A stretch of 64,000 nucleotides of DNA from Limnohabitans planktonicus II-D5 (GCF_001270065.2 NZ_LFYT02000009.1:1-64000); one strand, 5' to 3'; shown: positions 44,809 through 54,532, counted from the first letter of the stretch. Notes: a model not told the origin generated them from the sequence alone. Made by a program: numbers and translations.

Positions 44809-44830
44809 CTCTGGCACCAACCAGCCAGAG
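44809..44830 (+). promoter_or_regulatory. hairpin immediately ahead of the MmeI-like gene
   Basis: CTCTGGC at 44809-44815 pairs with GCCAGAG at 44824-44830 across an eight-base loop, ending three bases before the ATG at 44834. No Shine-Dalgarno sequence is visible there. The structure would occupy the ribosome landing site and could limit translation of the restriction enzyme. The interval 44634-44808 is AT-rich and holds no gene. Confidence 0.4.
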
Positions 44831-44833
44831 ACC

Positions 44834-47800
44834 ATGACGCCCGAACAATTTATCCAGACTTGGCACAAAAAAAACCTCAACGAAGAACAAGGTGCACAAG
44901 CCCATTTTGAAGACCTGTGCACCCTGTTGGGCGTGCCAAAGCCCCGCGACTTAGGCCATTACTGCTACGAGCGAAAAGGTGCTTTAGCCGAAGGCCGCAC
45001 CGGCTACGCCGACGTCTGGAAAGACCGCCACTTTGGCTGGGAAAACAAAGCGCCCGGCGAAAACCTGAATAAAGCCCTGGACCAACTCAAGCGCTACGCC
45101 AGCGCCTTGCACAACCCACCTTTGCTGGTGGTCTGTGACCGTGAACGCATCGAAATTCACACCAACTTTCAGAACTACCCCACCGAGGTTCACCGCATTG
45201 GCCTGCTGGACATCGGCACACCCGAAAACCTGCAAAAACTCAAATGGGTGTTCACCGACCCTGACAAGCTCAAGCCCCTCAAATCATCTGCCGCCATCAC
45301 CGAAAGCGCAGCGGCCAAGTTTGGCGCGATTGCAAAAGCCATGCGAGCAGGCGAGACAGACCGCAACAAGGTGGCTCACTTTTTGGTGCAATGCGTGTTC
45401 TGCATGTTTGCCGAAGACGAAAACCTGTTGCCATCGGGTGCATTCACCAGCCTTCTTTCAAAAGTCACCCAAGACCCCGACCGGGCAGCAAGTCGATTGG
45501 CTGCACTGTTCAAGACCATGCAATCGGGCGGCGACTACGGGGACATTCCTGTCGAATGGTTCAACGGTGGCCTGTTCAAACACATCGACATTCCTACCCT
45601 GACGCAAAACAACCTTCAACAACTGCACAGCACCGCTGCTGAATACGACTGGCGCGCCATCGACCCCACGATTTTTGGCACCTTGTTTGAAAACGGACTG
45701 GAATCAGACGAGCGCTCGCAACTGGGGGCCAATTACACCGACACAGAAACCATCCAGAAAATCATCACGCCACTGATCAACGAGCCCCTGCTGGCCGAGT
45801 GGGCGCAGGTCAAAGCCCAAATCATCGAGCACAAAAAAACCACCAAGAGCAAAGGCAAAAAGGCCAGCCAAGAAGTCAAAGCGATCTATGAAGCTTTCCA
45901 GCTGCGCCTGAGCCAATTCCGCGTGCTGGACCCTGCTTGTGGATCGGGAAATTTTCTGTACCTTGCACTCAAAGCACTACGCGACGTGGAGCGCTTCGTC
46001 AGCATCGAAGCGCAAGAACTGGGGCTAGCTGCCGAGTTGGTCATGCAAACCGGGCCACACAACATTTTGGGCATCGAGATCAACGCCTTTGCCGCCGAAC
46101 TGGCCCGCGTGACGGTCTGGATTGGCGACATCCAATGGTGCCAACGCAACGGCGAACCCTTGTCGAGCCGCCCGATCCTCAAACCCCTGGACAGCATCGA
46201 ACACCGCGACGCCCTGCTCACCCCCGAAGGCCAAGAAGCCGAGTGGCCGCAGGCCGATGTGATTGTGGGCAACCCGCCGTTTTTGGGGGGCAGTAAAAAA
46301 CGTGGCGAATTGGGCAGCGATTACTTTGATGCTTTGGCCAAGGCCTACTCCAAAGACAGGGTGCCACCCGGTGCCGATCTGGTTTGCTATTGGTTTGACA
46401 AGGCCCGGATAGCCATTACAAATGGTCGGTTGAAATGCGCCGGTCTGGTGGCCACCAACTCCATCCGTGGTGGTGCAAACCGGACGGTGCTGGACGCCAT
46501 TACACGGGACACACATATTTTTACCGCGTGGAGCGACGAGCCTTGGGTCAATGCGGGTGCGGCAGTCAGGGTGTCGTTGATTTGCTTTGGTGAATCAACA
46601 CAAGCGCCATTGTTAAATGGCAGCTTGGTGGGTCGTATCCATCCAGACCTCACAGCTGGGGAGAACGGCAATGCGGACAATGACTTAACCCTTGCAAAGG
46701 TACTGAGCTCATCCCAAGGAACCTGTTTTATGGGGTCTTCCAAAAAAGGCCCCTTTGACATCGATGGTGATATGGCTCGTGAGTGGCTTTTGGAACCAAA
46801 CCCCAACTGCAAATCTAACGCCCTCGTTGTTCGCCCACTTTGCAATGGATTGGACATCACCAGACGCTGGGGCGACCGATGGGTCGTTGATTTTGGCACC
46901 AGCATCCCTCTGTCTGAGGCCGCGATGTTTGAGGCACCTTTCACATTTGTAAACGCACACGTCCGACCATTACGTGAAAAAAATAACCGAGATTCTTATC
47001 GGAAGTTTTGGTGGCGTCATGCAGAAGCACGACCAGGCATGCGCAAGGCCCTGTCCACCGCGTTTCGATACATAGTCACTGTCGCGGTAGCAAAACATCG
47101 AACTTTTATTTGGATGAATGCAACCGTTTTGCCTGACCAAGCAACTTTAGCCATCGCCCGTGAGGACGATTCGACTTTCGGCATACTGCACAGCCGATTC
47201 CATGAGCTGTGGTCCCTTCGAATGTGCACATTTTTGGGCGTTGGCAACGACCCACGCTACACACCCACCACCTGCTTTGAAACCTTCCCCTTCCCCGACA
47301 AGCTGACCCCGGCTGACACCTCGCACCAGCAAACAGAATCGGTCGACGGTGTGCTCATCCCCGCTCAACTGACAGACACAGCATCGAACAAGGCCCGCAG
47401 CATCGCTGTCAACATCGCCAAGTCTGCCGCCCACTTGGTGAAAACACGAGACAACTGGCTGAACCCGCCCGATTGGGTTGAATGGATGCAAAGCCCGGAA
47501 GAAGCCGCAGCCGGTTTCCCCAAACGTGCAGTGGCCAAACCAGGCCACGAAGCCGAACTCAAAAAGAAGACACTCACCAACCTCTACAACGCCCGCCCCG
47601 CTTGGCTGTCCATGGCCCATGAAGCCATCGACAAAGCCGTGGCCACCGCCTATGGATGGACCGACTACACGCCCGCCATGTCGGACGACGAAATCCTCAA
47701 GCGCTTGCTGGCCCTGAACCTGATTCGCGCAACAACAAGCGCGGCTGAAACATCCGCGTATGACAAGGAGACTGACGATGACACCAACCAAGGTGATTGA
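44834..47800 (+). CDS. MmeI-family (type IIL) single-chain restriction-modification enzyme
   Basis: This 988-residue protein has the MmeI domain order. The N-terminal PD-(D/E)XK nuclease has GYADVWKDRHFGWENK, giving D60, E70 and K72 with the same spacing as the catalytic residues of MmeI. A helical spacer follows, then a gamma-class N6-adenine methyltransferase with motif I LDPACGSGNFLYLAL (D366) and motif IV VGNPPFLGG (N480-F483), and then a target-recognition region (about 600-830) and C-terminal tail. MmeI-type enzymes methylate one strand and cut about 20 bases away. Both active sites look intact. The last 23 bases overlap the next gene, pointing to one operon with two unknown proteins. 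Confidence 0.88.
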   Translation: MTPEQFIQTWHKKNLNEEQGAQAHFEDLCTLLGVPKPRDLGHYCYERKGALAEGRTGYADVWKDRHFGWENKAPGENLNKALDQLKRYASALHNPPLLVVCDRERIEIHTNFQNYPTEVHRIGLLDIGTPENLQKLKWVFTDPDKLKPLKSSAAITESAAAKFGAIAKAMRAGETDRNKVAHFLVQCVFCMFAEDENLLPSGAFTSLLSKVTQDPDRAASRLAALFKTMQSGGDYGDIPVEWFNGGLFKHIDIPTLTQNNLQQLHSTAAEYDWRAIDPTIFGTLFENGLESDERSQLGANYTDTETIQKIITPLINEPLLAEWAQVKAQIIEHKKTTKSKGKKASQEVKAIYEAFQLRLSQFRVLDPACGSGNFLYLALKALRDVERFVSIEAQELGLAAELVMQTGPHNILGIEINAFAAELARVTVWIGDIQWCQRNGEPLSSRPILKPLDSIEHRDALLTPEGQEAEWPQADVIVGNPPFLGGSKKRGELGSDYFDALAKAYSKDRVPPGADLVCYWFDKARIAITNGRLKCAGLVATNSIRGGANRTVLDAITRDTHIFTAWSDEPWVNAGAAVRVSLICFGESTQAPLLNGSLVGRIHPDLTAGENGNADNDLTLAKVLSSSQGTCFMGSSKKGPFDIDGDMAREWLLEPNPNCKSNALVVRPLCNGLDITRRWGDRWVVDFGTSIPLSEAAMFEAPFTFVNAHVRPLREKNNRDSYRKFWWRHAEARPGMRKALSTAFRYIVTVAVAKHRTFIWMNATVLPDQATLAIAREDDSTFGILHSRFHELWSLRMCTFLGVGNDPRYTPTTCFETFPFPDKLTPADTSHQQTESVDGVLIPAQLTDTASNKARSIAVNIAKSAAHLVKTRDNWLNPPDWVEWMQSPEEAAAGFPKRAVAKPGHEAELKKKTLTNLYNARPAWLSMAHEAIDKAVATAYGWTDYTPAMSDDEILKRLLALNLIRATTSAAETSAYDKETDDDTNQGD

Positions 47801-49520
47801 CCTGTTCCCACTGATGCGCTGCTTGCCAATGTGTGATTTGGAGGCGTCGATTCTGGGCTTTGTATCTGGATGGCACGAGCCCAACGCAACGACAAAGTAC
47901 ACCCAGCCCAACATCTGCTGGATGGAGCCACCGGCGGGTGTCCGACGCCCCCATGTAGACCCGGTCAAGGCCACCACCATCTTGCTGCGCCATCAAGGGA
48001 AAGAGCGAGACAAAGCACTGGCCCTGGCACAGGCCCATTACGCTGCATTGCGCCCAGCTTTGCAGGTCATTGAGCGCATTCGTTATCTGGATGAATTTGA
48101 GCCCGATTCACCCGAACACATTCCGGGTGACCGTTGGCTGGACCACCTTCAGGCACAGGATTGTGTATCCGATGACGTAATCCGCTTTCTGAGGAAAACA
48201 CTGGATGCCTGTACTGAATTAACCGCATATGAGCATCCAGATTTCCCCGGTCGCAGATTGTCCTTGTCTGAACTGCCCGAGCAGCCACCGGCCACCAGCT
48301 TGATTCAGTTTCAGCCCGGTTGCCCTTGGGGTGCTGATTACTGTGATCTGGAGGAAATTACCGAGGGCGCAGCCACAGCGAACTGGCTGAAATGGCGTGC
48401 TGACCAGCAACCCATTGCCGCAGCCATTGAAGCACGATGGGGGCAGGCGCCCATGTACTTGGCCGACATGGATGATCCACTCGATGATGATCTGTTTCAT
48501 CGATTTTTGGTTTTGCACTGGTGCTGCACCTGCAAACCCGATGCCTTGTATGTCCAGTTTTTGCTAGAGGCCAGCGGCGCACCCTCACTGATCGGACTGA
48601 AAGCGGCTTTGTTGGACCCTGAAAACTATGCGCACCCCTTTACGCTGGACGGCACCCACCGACAAATGTCCCCACGGGCCGGTCGTTTCAGGTTCACACC
48701 GTCCGATCAAAAAACACCTTATGTGACCATCGCGTTTGAAGATGCCTCCTGCTGGCCCTTGGTTCAGGACTTGCTCAGGCAGCAGGTGGATGCTGATGTC
48801 TTGTTGATTGACGTCGACAAGCTGCTTCAGTATGAACAACTCAAGCCCTTTGAGCGTTATGCGCGCAATCTTGTCCAACACCTTGGATGGCGCGAATGCT
48901 TGGACACGCCCGTGGAAACACTGGCGCGCACGGATGAACTGCATGTGCTGGCCGCAACGCATGACCAGCGGGAGAGCTTGGGCGTTTCCGAGGGCTTGAC
49001 CTTGTTGCTGGCGCTCGCCCACATTTTTCAGACAGAAACCGTCTTCCACACAAGTCGCGGGATTTTGATGAACTTCACGGACTTGCCAAGCTTCAAGTCG
49101 GCAAGCAAAAAGGCTGAACAAATGCTGCTTGAAGTAGAAGCACATTTGCCCTTGATGGACGAAATCCATGTGTGGTGCGACTTTTATGCCTCTGGACTGT
49201 GGGACAAGCGCGGTGCAATGCTCAGCTACGACATTGAGACATTGCCATGGGATTTGATTCGCCGTTTGTCAGCTTGGCAGTGGGAACACGACTGCACCAT
49301 TGATCCGCCACAGCACATGGGCAGCGATGCCTGGTGGGACAACAACTTCGCGCAAAGCTGCGCAATCGCACGCGAGGTGCAAGACGCCGTCGGCCCACAA
49401 GTGCAGGTGATGGTTCATGGGGTCGGTGGTCCTGTGTGGATTGGCGATGTACCGTTGCAGCCGAGGCCAGAGGACACAAGCTCTCCAATTGGAAAGGCCA
49501 ATTCTGAAGGGGAAAATTGA
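47778..49520 (+). CDS. unknown 580-residue protein in the MmeI-like operon
   Basis: I do not recognise this protein. The ATG at 47778 is chosen because AAGGAG lies eight bases upstream; an ATG at 47760 has no such site. It has no signal peptide or membrane segments. It is acidic and tryptophan-rich, with segments such as WGADYCDLEEITEGA, MDDPLDDDLFHRFLVLHWCC, and a C-terminal part containing WCDFYASGLWDKRGAMLSYD and SDAWWDNNFAQSCAIAREVQ. The gene overlaps the restriction-modification gene by 23 bases and its stop overlaps the next start (TGATG). The architecture suggests a dedicated partner or accessory of the restriction system, but this is inference from position alone. Confidence 0.8.
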   Translation: MTPTKVIDLFPLMRCLPMCDLEASILGFVSGWHEPNATTKYTQPNICWMEPPAGVRRPHVDPVKATTILLRHQGKERDKALALAQAHYAALRPALQVIERIRYLDEFEPDSPEHIPGDRWLDHLQAQDCVSDDVIRFLRKTLDACTELTAYEHPDFPGRRLSLSELPEQPPATSLIQFQPGCPWGADYCDLEEITEGAATANWLKWRADQQPIAAAIEARWGQAPMYLADMDDPLDDDLFHRFLVLHWCCTCKPDALYVQFLLEASGAPSLIGLKAALLDPENYAHPFTLDGTHRQMSPRAGRFRFTPSDQKTPYVTIAFEDASCWPLVQDLLRQQVDADVLLIDVDKLLQYEQLKPFERYARNLVQHLGWRECLDTPVETLARTDELHVLAATHDQRESLGVSEGLTLLLALAHIFQTETVFHTSRGILMNFTDLPSFKSASKKAEQMLLEVEAHLPLMDEIHVWCDFYASGLWDKRGAMLSYDIETLPWDLIRRLSAWQWEHDCTIDPPQHMGSDAWWDNNFAQSCAIAREVQDAVGPQVQVMVHGVGGPVWIGDVPLQPRPEDTSSPIGKANSEGEN

Positions 49521-50782
49521 TGACGGACCACACACAAAATTTGATGCGGCAACTCCTTGCCAAGAATGCGCAAGCCATCGTGCAGCGACTGCTGGATGAA
49601 TGTGTGAACCTGTCCAAGACACATCCACCCGTTCAGCTTGAACGATCCATGTGTGAAAGGCATTGGGAAGAGATCAAAGTCATTGCGCACCATTGGGGTG
49701 GACCAGCACCTTTTGCCTACGACGAAGTCGAACGCGCCCTCGTGGGTTTTTTCATAGAGCGCCTGCACAGATTGCCAGCCCACGAGCAAGCGACACTTTG
49801 CATGGGGCTCATCGGCGTTGACGACTTACCCGAGAGTGCGCTGGAAAAAGCGTCTGGTAATTTTGAACTCGATGGTTTGCGAATTGAACAGATCCTGAAT
49901 GTCTTACTGGAAGACTTGATGTCATTTGTTGACAGTGGTCGTGCCCCCGAGGACTATGAGTCGAGTGAAGCGGAAGAGTTCAGCAGTCAAGTTGCGTACA
50001 TGACGCCACGCCTGAAATACTTTCGCCGCGCTCACCAAGCATTGGCTCAAAGTCATGCTTTTGACATCCGGCAGCGCTTGGTTGCCGAGCTGAAGGCCGA
50101 AGCCAAAAACACACCAGCTTTTGATATCGCAGATGAGGGCTGTCGTTCACATTGGGATGAAATTTGCGTCATGGCCTACATGGGTGGAGACCACATTTTG
50201 TATTCGATGTTGGAAGCCACACTCGACAGGTCTGCCTTTTATGCCATCAAGGCCTTGCCCGCAACTGAACAATACGCACTTTGGGCAGAGAGCCGCTGGG
50301 GTGAAGACTGGGTTGACAATTGCGATTGGGATCACTTTCCAACTGACATTTATACAGACAGCGATGGCTTGATTGAAGCGGCCGAAAATGTGCGTTCAAG
50401 ACTCCTCTCATCCGCATCCAAAGAGACTTTCTTTCACGATGAATATGGCGTGCAATCTGACTACAGCGAAGATGATGACCTTGACATGCTGCAGGCGGTG
50501 GTGGACGGCAAACATCCTCAAATGTTTGAACCCGTCTTGCCCGAACTGATGAAAGAAGCCTATCTTCGTCACACTGACGATGATGCAATCACCTCGCTTT
50601 TCAAAAAAGCAGTTGAGGCTTACACCCAAGCCATATTGGCAGTGACGGCTCAAATACCCAGCGAAATTTTCAGCAGCGTTGGTTTGCCAGAAACGCCTAA
50701 AAGCGATGTGCAAGCCTTGCAAGGCATTGCCCGTAACGCGCAATCGAAAGAGTACCGAGACCGCTCAGACAGGACCTATTGA
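49520..50782 (+). CDS. unknown 420-residue protein with an internal duplication, MmeI-like operon
   Basis: I do not recognise this cytoplasmic, mostly helical acidic protein. It contains a visible internal repeat: CERHWEEIKVIAHHWGGP near 45-62 followed by LHRLPAHEQATL is matched by CRSHWDEICVMAYMGGDH near 208-225 followed by IKALPATEQYAL. The repeat unit therefore spans about 50 residues and is separated by about 160. The start ATG overlaps the stop of the preceding gene (TGATG), so the two are translationally coupled. The gene ends at a family A repeat block. Function is unknown. Confidence 0.8.
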   Translation: MTDHTQNLMRQLLAKNAQAIVQRLLDECVNLSKTHPPVQLERSMCERHWEEIKVIAHHWGGPAPFAYDEVERALVGFFIERLHRLPAHEQATLCMGLIGVDDLPESALEKASGNFELDGLRIEQILNVLLEDLMSFVDSGRAPEDYESSEAEEFSSQVAYMTPRLKYFRRAHQALAQSHAFDIRQRLVAELKAEAKNTPAFDIADEGCRSHWDEICVMAYMGGDHILYSMLEATLDRSAFYAIKALPATEQYALWAESRWGEDWVDNCDWDHFPTDIYTDSDGLIEAAENVRSRLLSSASKETFFHDEYGVQSDYSEDDDLDMLQAVVDGKHPQMFEPVLPELMKEAYLRHTDDDAITSLFKKAVEAYTQAILAVTAQIPSEIFSSVGLPETPKSDVQALQGIARNAQSKEYRDRSDRTY

Positions 50783-50943
50783 TTCGGCCCTGTGAAGTTT
50801 TCAATGCGCAAAGCTGTTGTAGGTCGGCGGTCGAAGACCCCGACATGGGCCTGTGCCGAAACCAATAACGTCGGACTCTGCGAGTGCCGACCTACGAGAT
50901 GACATATCTCACGCATTTAAAACTTCAGCGTGCCGGATCAATA
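50778..50943. repeat. 166-bp direct repeat, left copy, with family A REP unit
   Basis: This begins ATTGATTCGGCCCTGTGAAG and ends GTGCCGGATCAATA. The right copy at 54660-54825 has the same length with about 16 differences by eye (roughly 90 percent identical). Inside are GTAGGTCGGC and GCCGACCTAC, the outer arms of family A palindromes. The two copies bracket the RES/Xre pair, htpG and a broken gene. Confidence 0.75.
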
Positions 50944-50958
50944 GGAGGGCACATCAGC

Positions 50959-51474
50959 TTAAAGCGCTTGGTTCAAGCGCCCATCTAGCCCAAACGCCTC
51001 GTCGCGTACGCACTCGATGTGCGCTTTGGCACTGGCCACGTCGATGATCAGATTCCACGAGTGGGGGCTGACCACGCTGGGGATCAGGACAAAGGGGTGC
51101 TGGTTCAGCAAATCAGCGCCAAATTTCTGCATGCCTGCGCTGACCGCGCCCGGTCTGAGCCAATTCGGGTTGGGCACCGCTTGGGGTTGAACGATGTGCA
51201 CTTGGGCTGGCGTCAATATGGCCAGCTCCAACATGCGGTAGGGCACAGCATCCAGCACCTCAAAACCCGCGTGCACCGCGACCTCCAAAATTGTGGTGGC
51301 TGGGTCCAGTGAGGTGTAGATCACCGGGCGACCCTTGGGGCTCCAGCGGCCGCCAACGCGCTCGGCGCCAATGCCCTGAGCCCAACTGGCTGCGTGGGCA
51401 GCGCGCTCCAAGCGCCATACAGTCAGTGGTTGTTGCTTGCCCTGTTTTGCCAAAACTGCGGGCAGTGGCGTCAC
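50959..51474 (-). CDS. RES-domain toxin (NAD-phosphorylase type)
   Basis: This 171-residue protein has the RES pattern: TVWRLERAAHA near 18, GGRWSPKGRPVIYTSLDPAT near 41 with conserved Arg and Tyr, and ILEVAVHAGFE with the conserved Glu. Toxins of this family degrade NAD+, halting growth. Translation starts at GTG (51474), which overlaps the TGA stop of the antitoxin (GTGA), so the two are coupled. It lies 15 bases from the left 166-bp repeat. Confidence 0.88.
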   Translation of the reverse strand: MTPLPAVLAKQGKQQPLTVWRLERAAHAASWAQGIGAERVGGRWSPKGRPVIYTSLDPATTILEVAVHAGFEVLDAVPYRMLELAILTPAQVHIVQPQAVPNPNWLRPGAVSAGMQKFGADLLNQHPFVLIPSVVSPHSWNLIIDVASAKAHIECVRDEAFGLDGRLNQAL

Positions 51475-51950
51475 GCGTAAACCCCGTATTCAATGCGGGT
51501 CAGCAAATCCTTGATGGCTTCAATGCCGGGTGCGCTGGTCAGCAAATCGAGCGGTCTTTCGCCGTCCAGCGCCAAAGACTTTTGCGACATCCACTTTTCT
51601 GCCGCCTCACGCGAGCCCAACACACGCGTCGCCAAATCTGTCACCTCCATCAAGGCGATGGCCACGTTGGAGTGTTGTGGGTTCAGGCGATCATCTTGTT
51701 TGCGCTGCAAAGTGCGCCCGCTGATGCCCATGGAATGGAGAAGATCGTGGCTCGATATGCAGGTAAATGACTCCAGCACCCCGACAAAATCCTTGGACTC
51801 CACGCCCTCCATGACATGCCGATGACGGGCAATGGGATTGTCGGAAACATACTTGATCACGCACCCACCCCAAAGCTTCTCTGACCGGACAGACGCTTTC
51901 ATGGCGCGTGCGCTTAGCGCTCCCTTGGATGACGTGATGTTGATCTGCAT
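51471..51950 (-). CDS. Xre/MbcA/ParS-type antitoxin of the RES toxin
   Basis: This 159-residue protein has an N-terminal basic region, a helical DNA-binding part (SSHDLLHSMGISGRTLQRK, about 80-98) and the C-terminal toxin-binding domain of the MbcA/ParS/Xre family, including ATRVLGSREAAEKWMSQKS and ALDGERPLDLL. It precedes and is coupled to the RES toxin, the standard order. The ATG at 51950 is preferred because AAAGGAAT lies just upstream; an ATG six codons earlier lacks this. Short palindromes such as GACA-AC-TGTC upstream (51985-51995) may be its operator. Confidence 0.85.
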   Translation of the reverse strand: MQINITSSKGALSARAMKASVRSEKLWGGCVIKYVSDNPIARHRHVMEGVESKDFVGVLESFTCISSHDLLHSMGISGRTLQRKQDDRLNPQHSNVAIALMEVTDLATRVLGSREAAEKWMSQKSLALDGERPLDLLTSAPGIEAIKDLLTRIEYGVYA

Positions 51951-52045
51951 GAGATTCCTTTTCGACATGTGTCACAATATTAAACGACAACTGTCAAGGC
52001 TGCAAGACGCTTATCCATGACCGTTCTTTTCCATAAATTGACCCT

Positions 52046-52072
52046 CTTGAACCATCGGCACTTGCCCCAAAT
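52046..52072 (+). promoter_or_regulatory. putative sigma32 heat-shock promoter of htpG
   Basis: CTTGAAC at 52046-52052 and CCCCAAAT at 52065-52072 are spaced by 12 bases, close to the sigma32 pattern CTTGAAA and CCCCATNT with 13-14 bases. The site is 50 bases upstream of the htpG start, as expected for a heat-shock chaperone. Confidence 0.65.
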
Positions 52073-52121
52073 TAAGAATGGTTTTGGTCTTCCGTTTTCC
52101 TTTAAACCTTTTTGAACCGCT

Positions 52122-54089
52122 ATGAGCAAACAAACCCATGCCTTCCAGGCCGAAGTCGCGCAACTGCTGCACCTGGTCACCCACTCGCTGTATTCCAACC
52201 AAGAGATTTTTCTGCGCGAGCTGATCTCCAACGCCTCGGACGCCTGCGACAAGCTGCGCTTTGAAGCGCTCAACAACACCGCTTTGTACGAAGACGCGCC
52301 CGAGTTGCAAGTGCGTTTGTCTTTCGACAAAGCCGCCAAGACGCTCCACATCACTGACAACGGCATCGGCATGACGGCGCAAGAAGCCATTGACCACCTG
52401 GGCACGATTGCCAAGAGCGGCACCAAAGACTTCGTGAGCAAGCTGAGCGGCGACCAAAAGTCGGACGCGCAGCTGATCGGCCAGTTTGGTGTGGGCTTTT
52501 ACTCAGGCTTCATCGTGGCCGACAAGATCACCGTTGAAACCCGCCGTGCAGGCGCGGCAGCAGCCGAAGGCGTGCGCTGGATCAGCGGCGGCACGGGCGA
52601 CTTTGAGGTCGAGACCATCACCCGCAACGAGCGCGGCACCAGCGTGATCTTGCACCTGCGCGAAGAGGCGTTGGAATATGCCAACACCTGGAAGCTCAAG
52701 GAAATCGTCGGCAAATACTCCGACCACATCAGCCTGCCCATCTTGATGGAAAAGGAAGAGTGGAAAGACGGCGAGCTGATCGACCCGAGCAACGAAGAAG
52801 CGGGCCGCCAACCCGGCGGCATGGTCAAGACCGGCGAGTGGGAAACCATCAACAAAGCCAGCGCCTTGTGGACCCGCCCCAAGAAAGACATCAGCGACGA
52901 GCAGTACGCTGATTTTTACAAACAGATCAGCCGCGACTTTGAAGCCCCGCTGACCTGGACGCACAACCGCGTGGAAGGCAGCACCGAATACACCCAGCTG
53001 CTCTACATCCCGTCCAAAGCCCCGCAAGACCTGTGGAACCGCGACAAGAAAGCCGGCATCAAGCTGTATGTGAAGCGCGTGTTCATCATGGACGAAGCCG
53101 AAGCGCTGATGCCCAGCTACCTGCGCTTTGTGAAAGGCGTGGTGGACTCGGCCGACCTGCCGCTGAACGTGAGCCGCGAGCTGCTGCAAGAAAGCCGCGA
53201 TGTCAAAGCCATCCGCGAAGGCTGCACCAAACGCGTGTTGTCGATGCTGGAAGATTTGGCCAAACACGACAAAGCCCCAGAAGCCTCTGCAGAAGTCACT
53301 GACGTTCTGAGTGAAGAAGACAAAGCCAAGCTCGGCCAGTACTCCAAGTTCTACGCCGAGTTCGGTGCGGTGCTCAAAGAAGGCTTGGGCGAAGACTTTG
53401 GCAACCAAGCGCGTTTGTCCAAGTTGCTGCGTTTTGCCTCATCGACACACGACACCGTGAGCGTGAGCTTTGCCGACTACAAAGCCCGCATGAAAGAAGG
53501 CCAGGACGCCATCTACTACATCACCGCAGACACCCTGGCAGCAGCAAAGAACAGCCCGCAGCTCGAAGTCTTCAAGAAAAAAGGCATCGAAGTCTTGCTG
53601 ATGACCGACCGCGTGGACGAGTGGGCGCTGAACTTTGTGCACGAGTTCGACGGCACCCCGCTGCAAAGCGTGGCCAAAGGCGCGTTTGACCTGGGCAAGC
53701 TGCAAGACGAAGAAGAAAAGAAAGCGGCAGAAGACGCGGCCGAAACCTTCAAGCCCGTGCTGGCCAAGCTCAAAGAAGCGCTCAAAGACAAAGCCGAAGA
53801 CGTGCGCGTGACCAGCCGCCTGGTGGACAGCCCCGCCTGCCTGGTGGTGACCGACGACGGCATGAGCATGCAACTGGCCCGCATGCTCAAACAAGCCGGG
53901 CAAAGCGCTCCTGAAGTCAAGCCCGTGCTAGAAGTCAACCCCGAGCACGCACTGGTCAAAAAACTCGACGGCTCAGTCCACTTCCACGACCTGGCCCACA
54001 TCCTGTTTGACCAGGCCCTGCTGGCCGAAGGCGGCTTGCCGGCAGACCCAGCGGCTTATGTGAAGCGGGTGAATGCGCTGCTGAGCTGA
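52122..54089 (+). CDS. htpG: molecular chaperone HtpG (Hsp90)
   Basis: This 655-residue cytoplasmic Hsp90 starts [19 protein letters not shown]. The N-terminal GHKL ATPase domain has [27 protein letters not shown] and [15 protein letters not shown]. The middle domain has VKRVFIMDE and [13 protein letters not shown]. The C-terminal domain (about 520-655) mediates dimerisation. Length is as usual. A sigma32-type promoter lies upstream and a strong terminator follows. The last 46 bases are duplicated, with two differences, at 56103-56148. Confidence 0.97.
   Translation: MSKQTHAFQAEVAQLLHLVTHSLYSNQEIFLRELISNASDACDKLRFEALNNTALYEDAPELQVRLSFDKAAKTLHITDNGIGMTAQEAIDHLGTIAKSGTKDFVSKLSGDQKSDAQLIGQFGVGFYSGFIVADKITVETRRAGAAAAEGVRWISGGTGDFEVETITRNERGTSVILHLREEALEYANTWKLKEIVGKYSDHISLPILMEKEEWKDGELIDPSNEEAGRQPGGMVKTGEWETINKASALWTRPKKDISDEQYADFYKQISRDFEAPLTWTHNRVEGSTEYTQLLYIPSKAPQDLWNRDKKAGIKLYVKRVFIMDEAEALMPSYLRFVKGVVDSADLPLNVSRELLQESRDVKAIREGCTKRVLSMLEDLAKHDKAPEASAEVTDVLSEEDKAKLGQYSKFYAEFGAVLKEGLGEDFGNQARLSKLLRFASSTHDTVSVSFADYKARMKEGQDAIYYITADTLAAAKNSPQLEVFKKKGIEVLLMTDRVDEWALNFVHEFDGTPLQSVAKGAFDLGKLQDEEEKKAAEDAAETFKPVLAKLKEALKDKAEDVRVTSRLVDSPACLVVTDDGMSMQLARMLKQAGQSAPEVKPVLEVNPEHALVKKLDGSVHFHDLAHILFDQALLAEGGLPADPAAYVKRVNALLS
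54044..54089 (+). repeat. 3' end of htpG, copy 1 of a 46-bp direct repeat
   Basis: The segment from AGACCCAGCGG to the htpG stop CTGAGCTGA is repeated at 56103-56148 with two mismatches (at 54050 and 54066). The copies lie 2.06 kb apart and bracket the scarred interval that holds a broken gene and a DMT transporter. This could be an attachment-site-like duplication. Confidence 0.75.
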
Positions 54090-54106
54090 TCAACAGTTGA
54101 CCAAAC

Positions 54107-54146
54107 AAAAAAGCCCCGCCGGACTTGCGTCTGGCGGGGCTTTTTT
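54107..54146 (+). terminator. rho-independent terminator after htpG
   Basis: AAAAAAGCCCCGCC and GGCGGGGCTTTTTT form a strong stem with flanking A and T runs, 17 bases after the htpG stop. Confidence 0.9.
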
Positions 54147-54221
54147 GACTCCAATGCTCAGCAAACCCTTTGCTGGCTTGGGTTCTTACAAATCGAAGTT
54201 TCAAACTTAGATTTGTAAAAA

Positions 54222-54532
54222 ATGTGCCCGCGCACTGAGAAAAGCACTCTTGAGCAACTGAACGCGGGTCGTCACTCAGCCCCTTACTTTTGGCGAAACC
54301 ATGCGGGACACGAAGTCGATGTGTTGATCAAAACGCCCAAGGCTTGCAAGCGCTCGAAATCAAGTCGGGCAGCACCTTTGCCAGCGACTGGACTGACGGA
54401 CTCAAGAAATGGCAAAAGTTTGCAGGCAACGAAAGCATCCAGCCATCACTGGTGTATGGCGGAGCCACCTCCTATGAGCGAGAGGGTGTGCACGTTTGGG
54501 GCTGGAAGGACATCGGGAAGATTGCGCGGTAA
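54222..54532 (+). pseudogene. remnant of an AAA-ATPase/DUF4143-type protein
   Basis: Only the C-terminal end survives, in two frames. RHSAPYFWRNHAGHEVDVLI near 54270 is in one frame, and ALEIKSGSTFASDW through VHVWGWKDIGKIAR ending at 54532 is in another. Together these read like the DUF4143 nuclease-like end of bacterial ATP-binding proteins (E-V-D-V-L and E-I-K resemble a PD-(D/E)XK core). A frameshift near 54345 joins them and the N-terminal ATPase domain is absent. This is a decayed fragment within the interval bounded by htpG tail copies. Confidence 0.65.

Noticed and set aside
44834..47800. DISARM- or BREX-type methyltransferase
   Set aside because: The N-terminal D-E-K nuclease spacing and single-chain layout match the MmeI family, and no other DISARM or BREX genes are adjacent.
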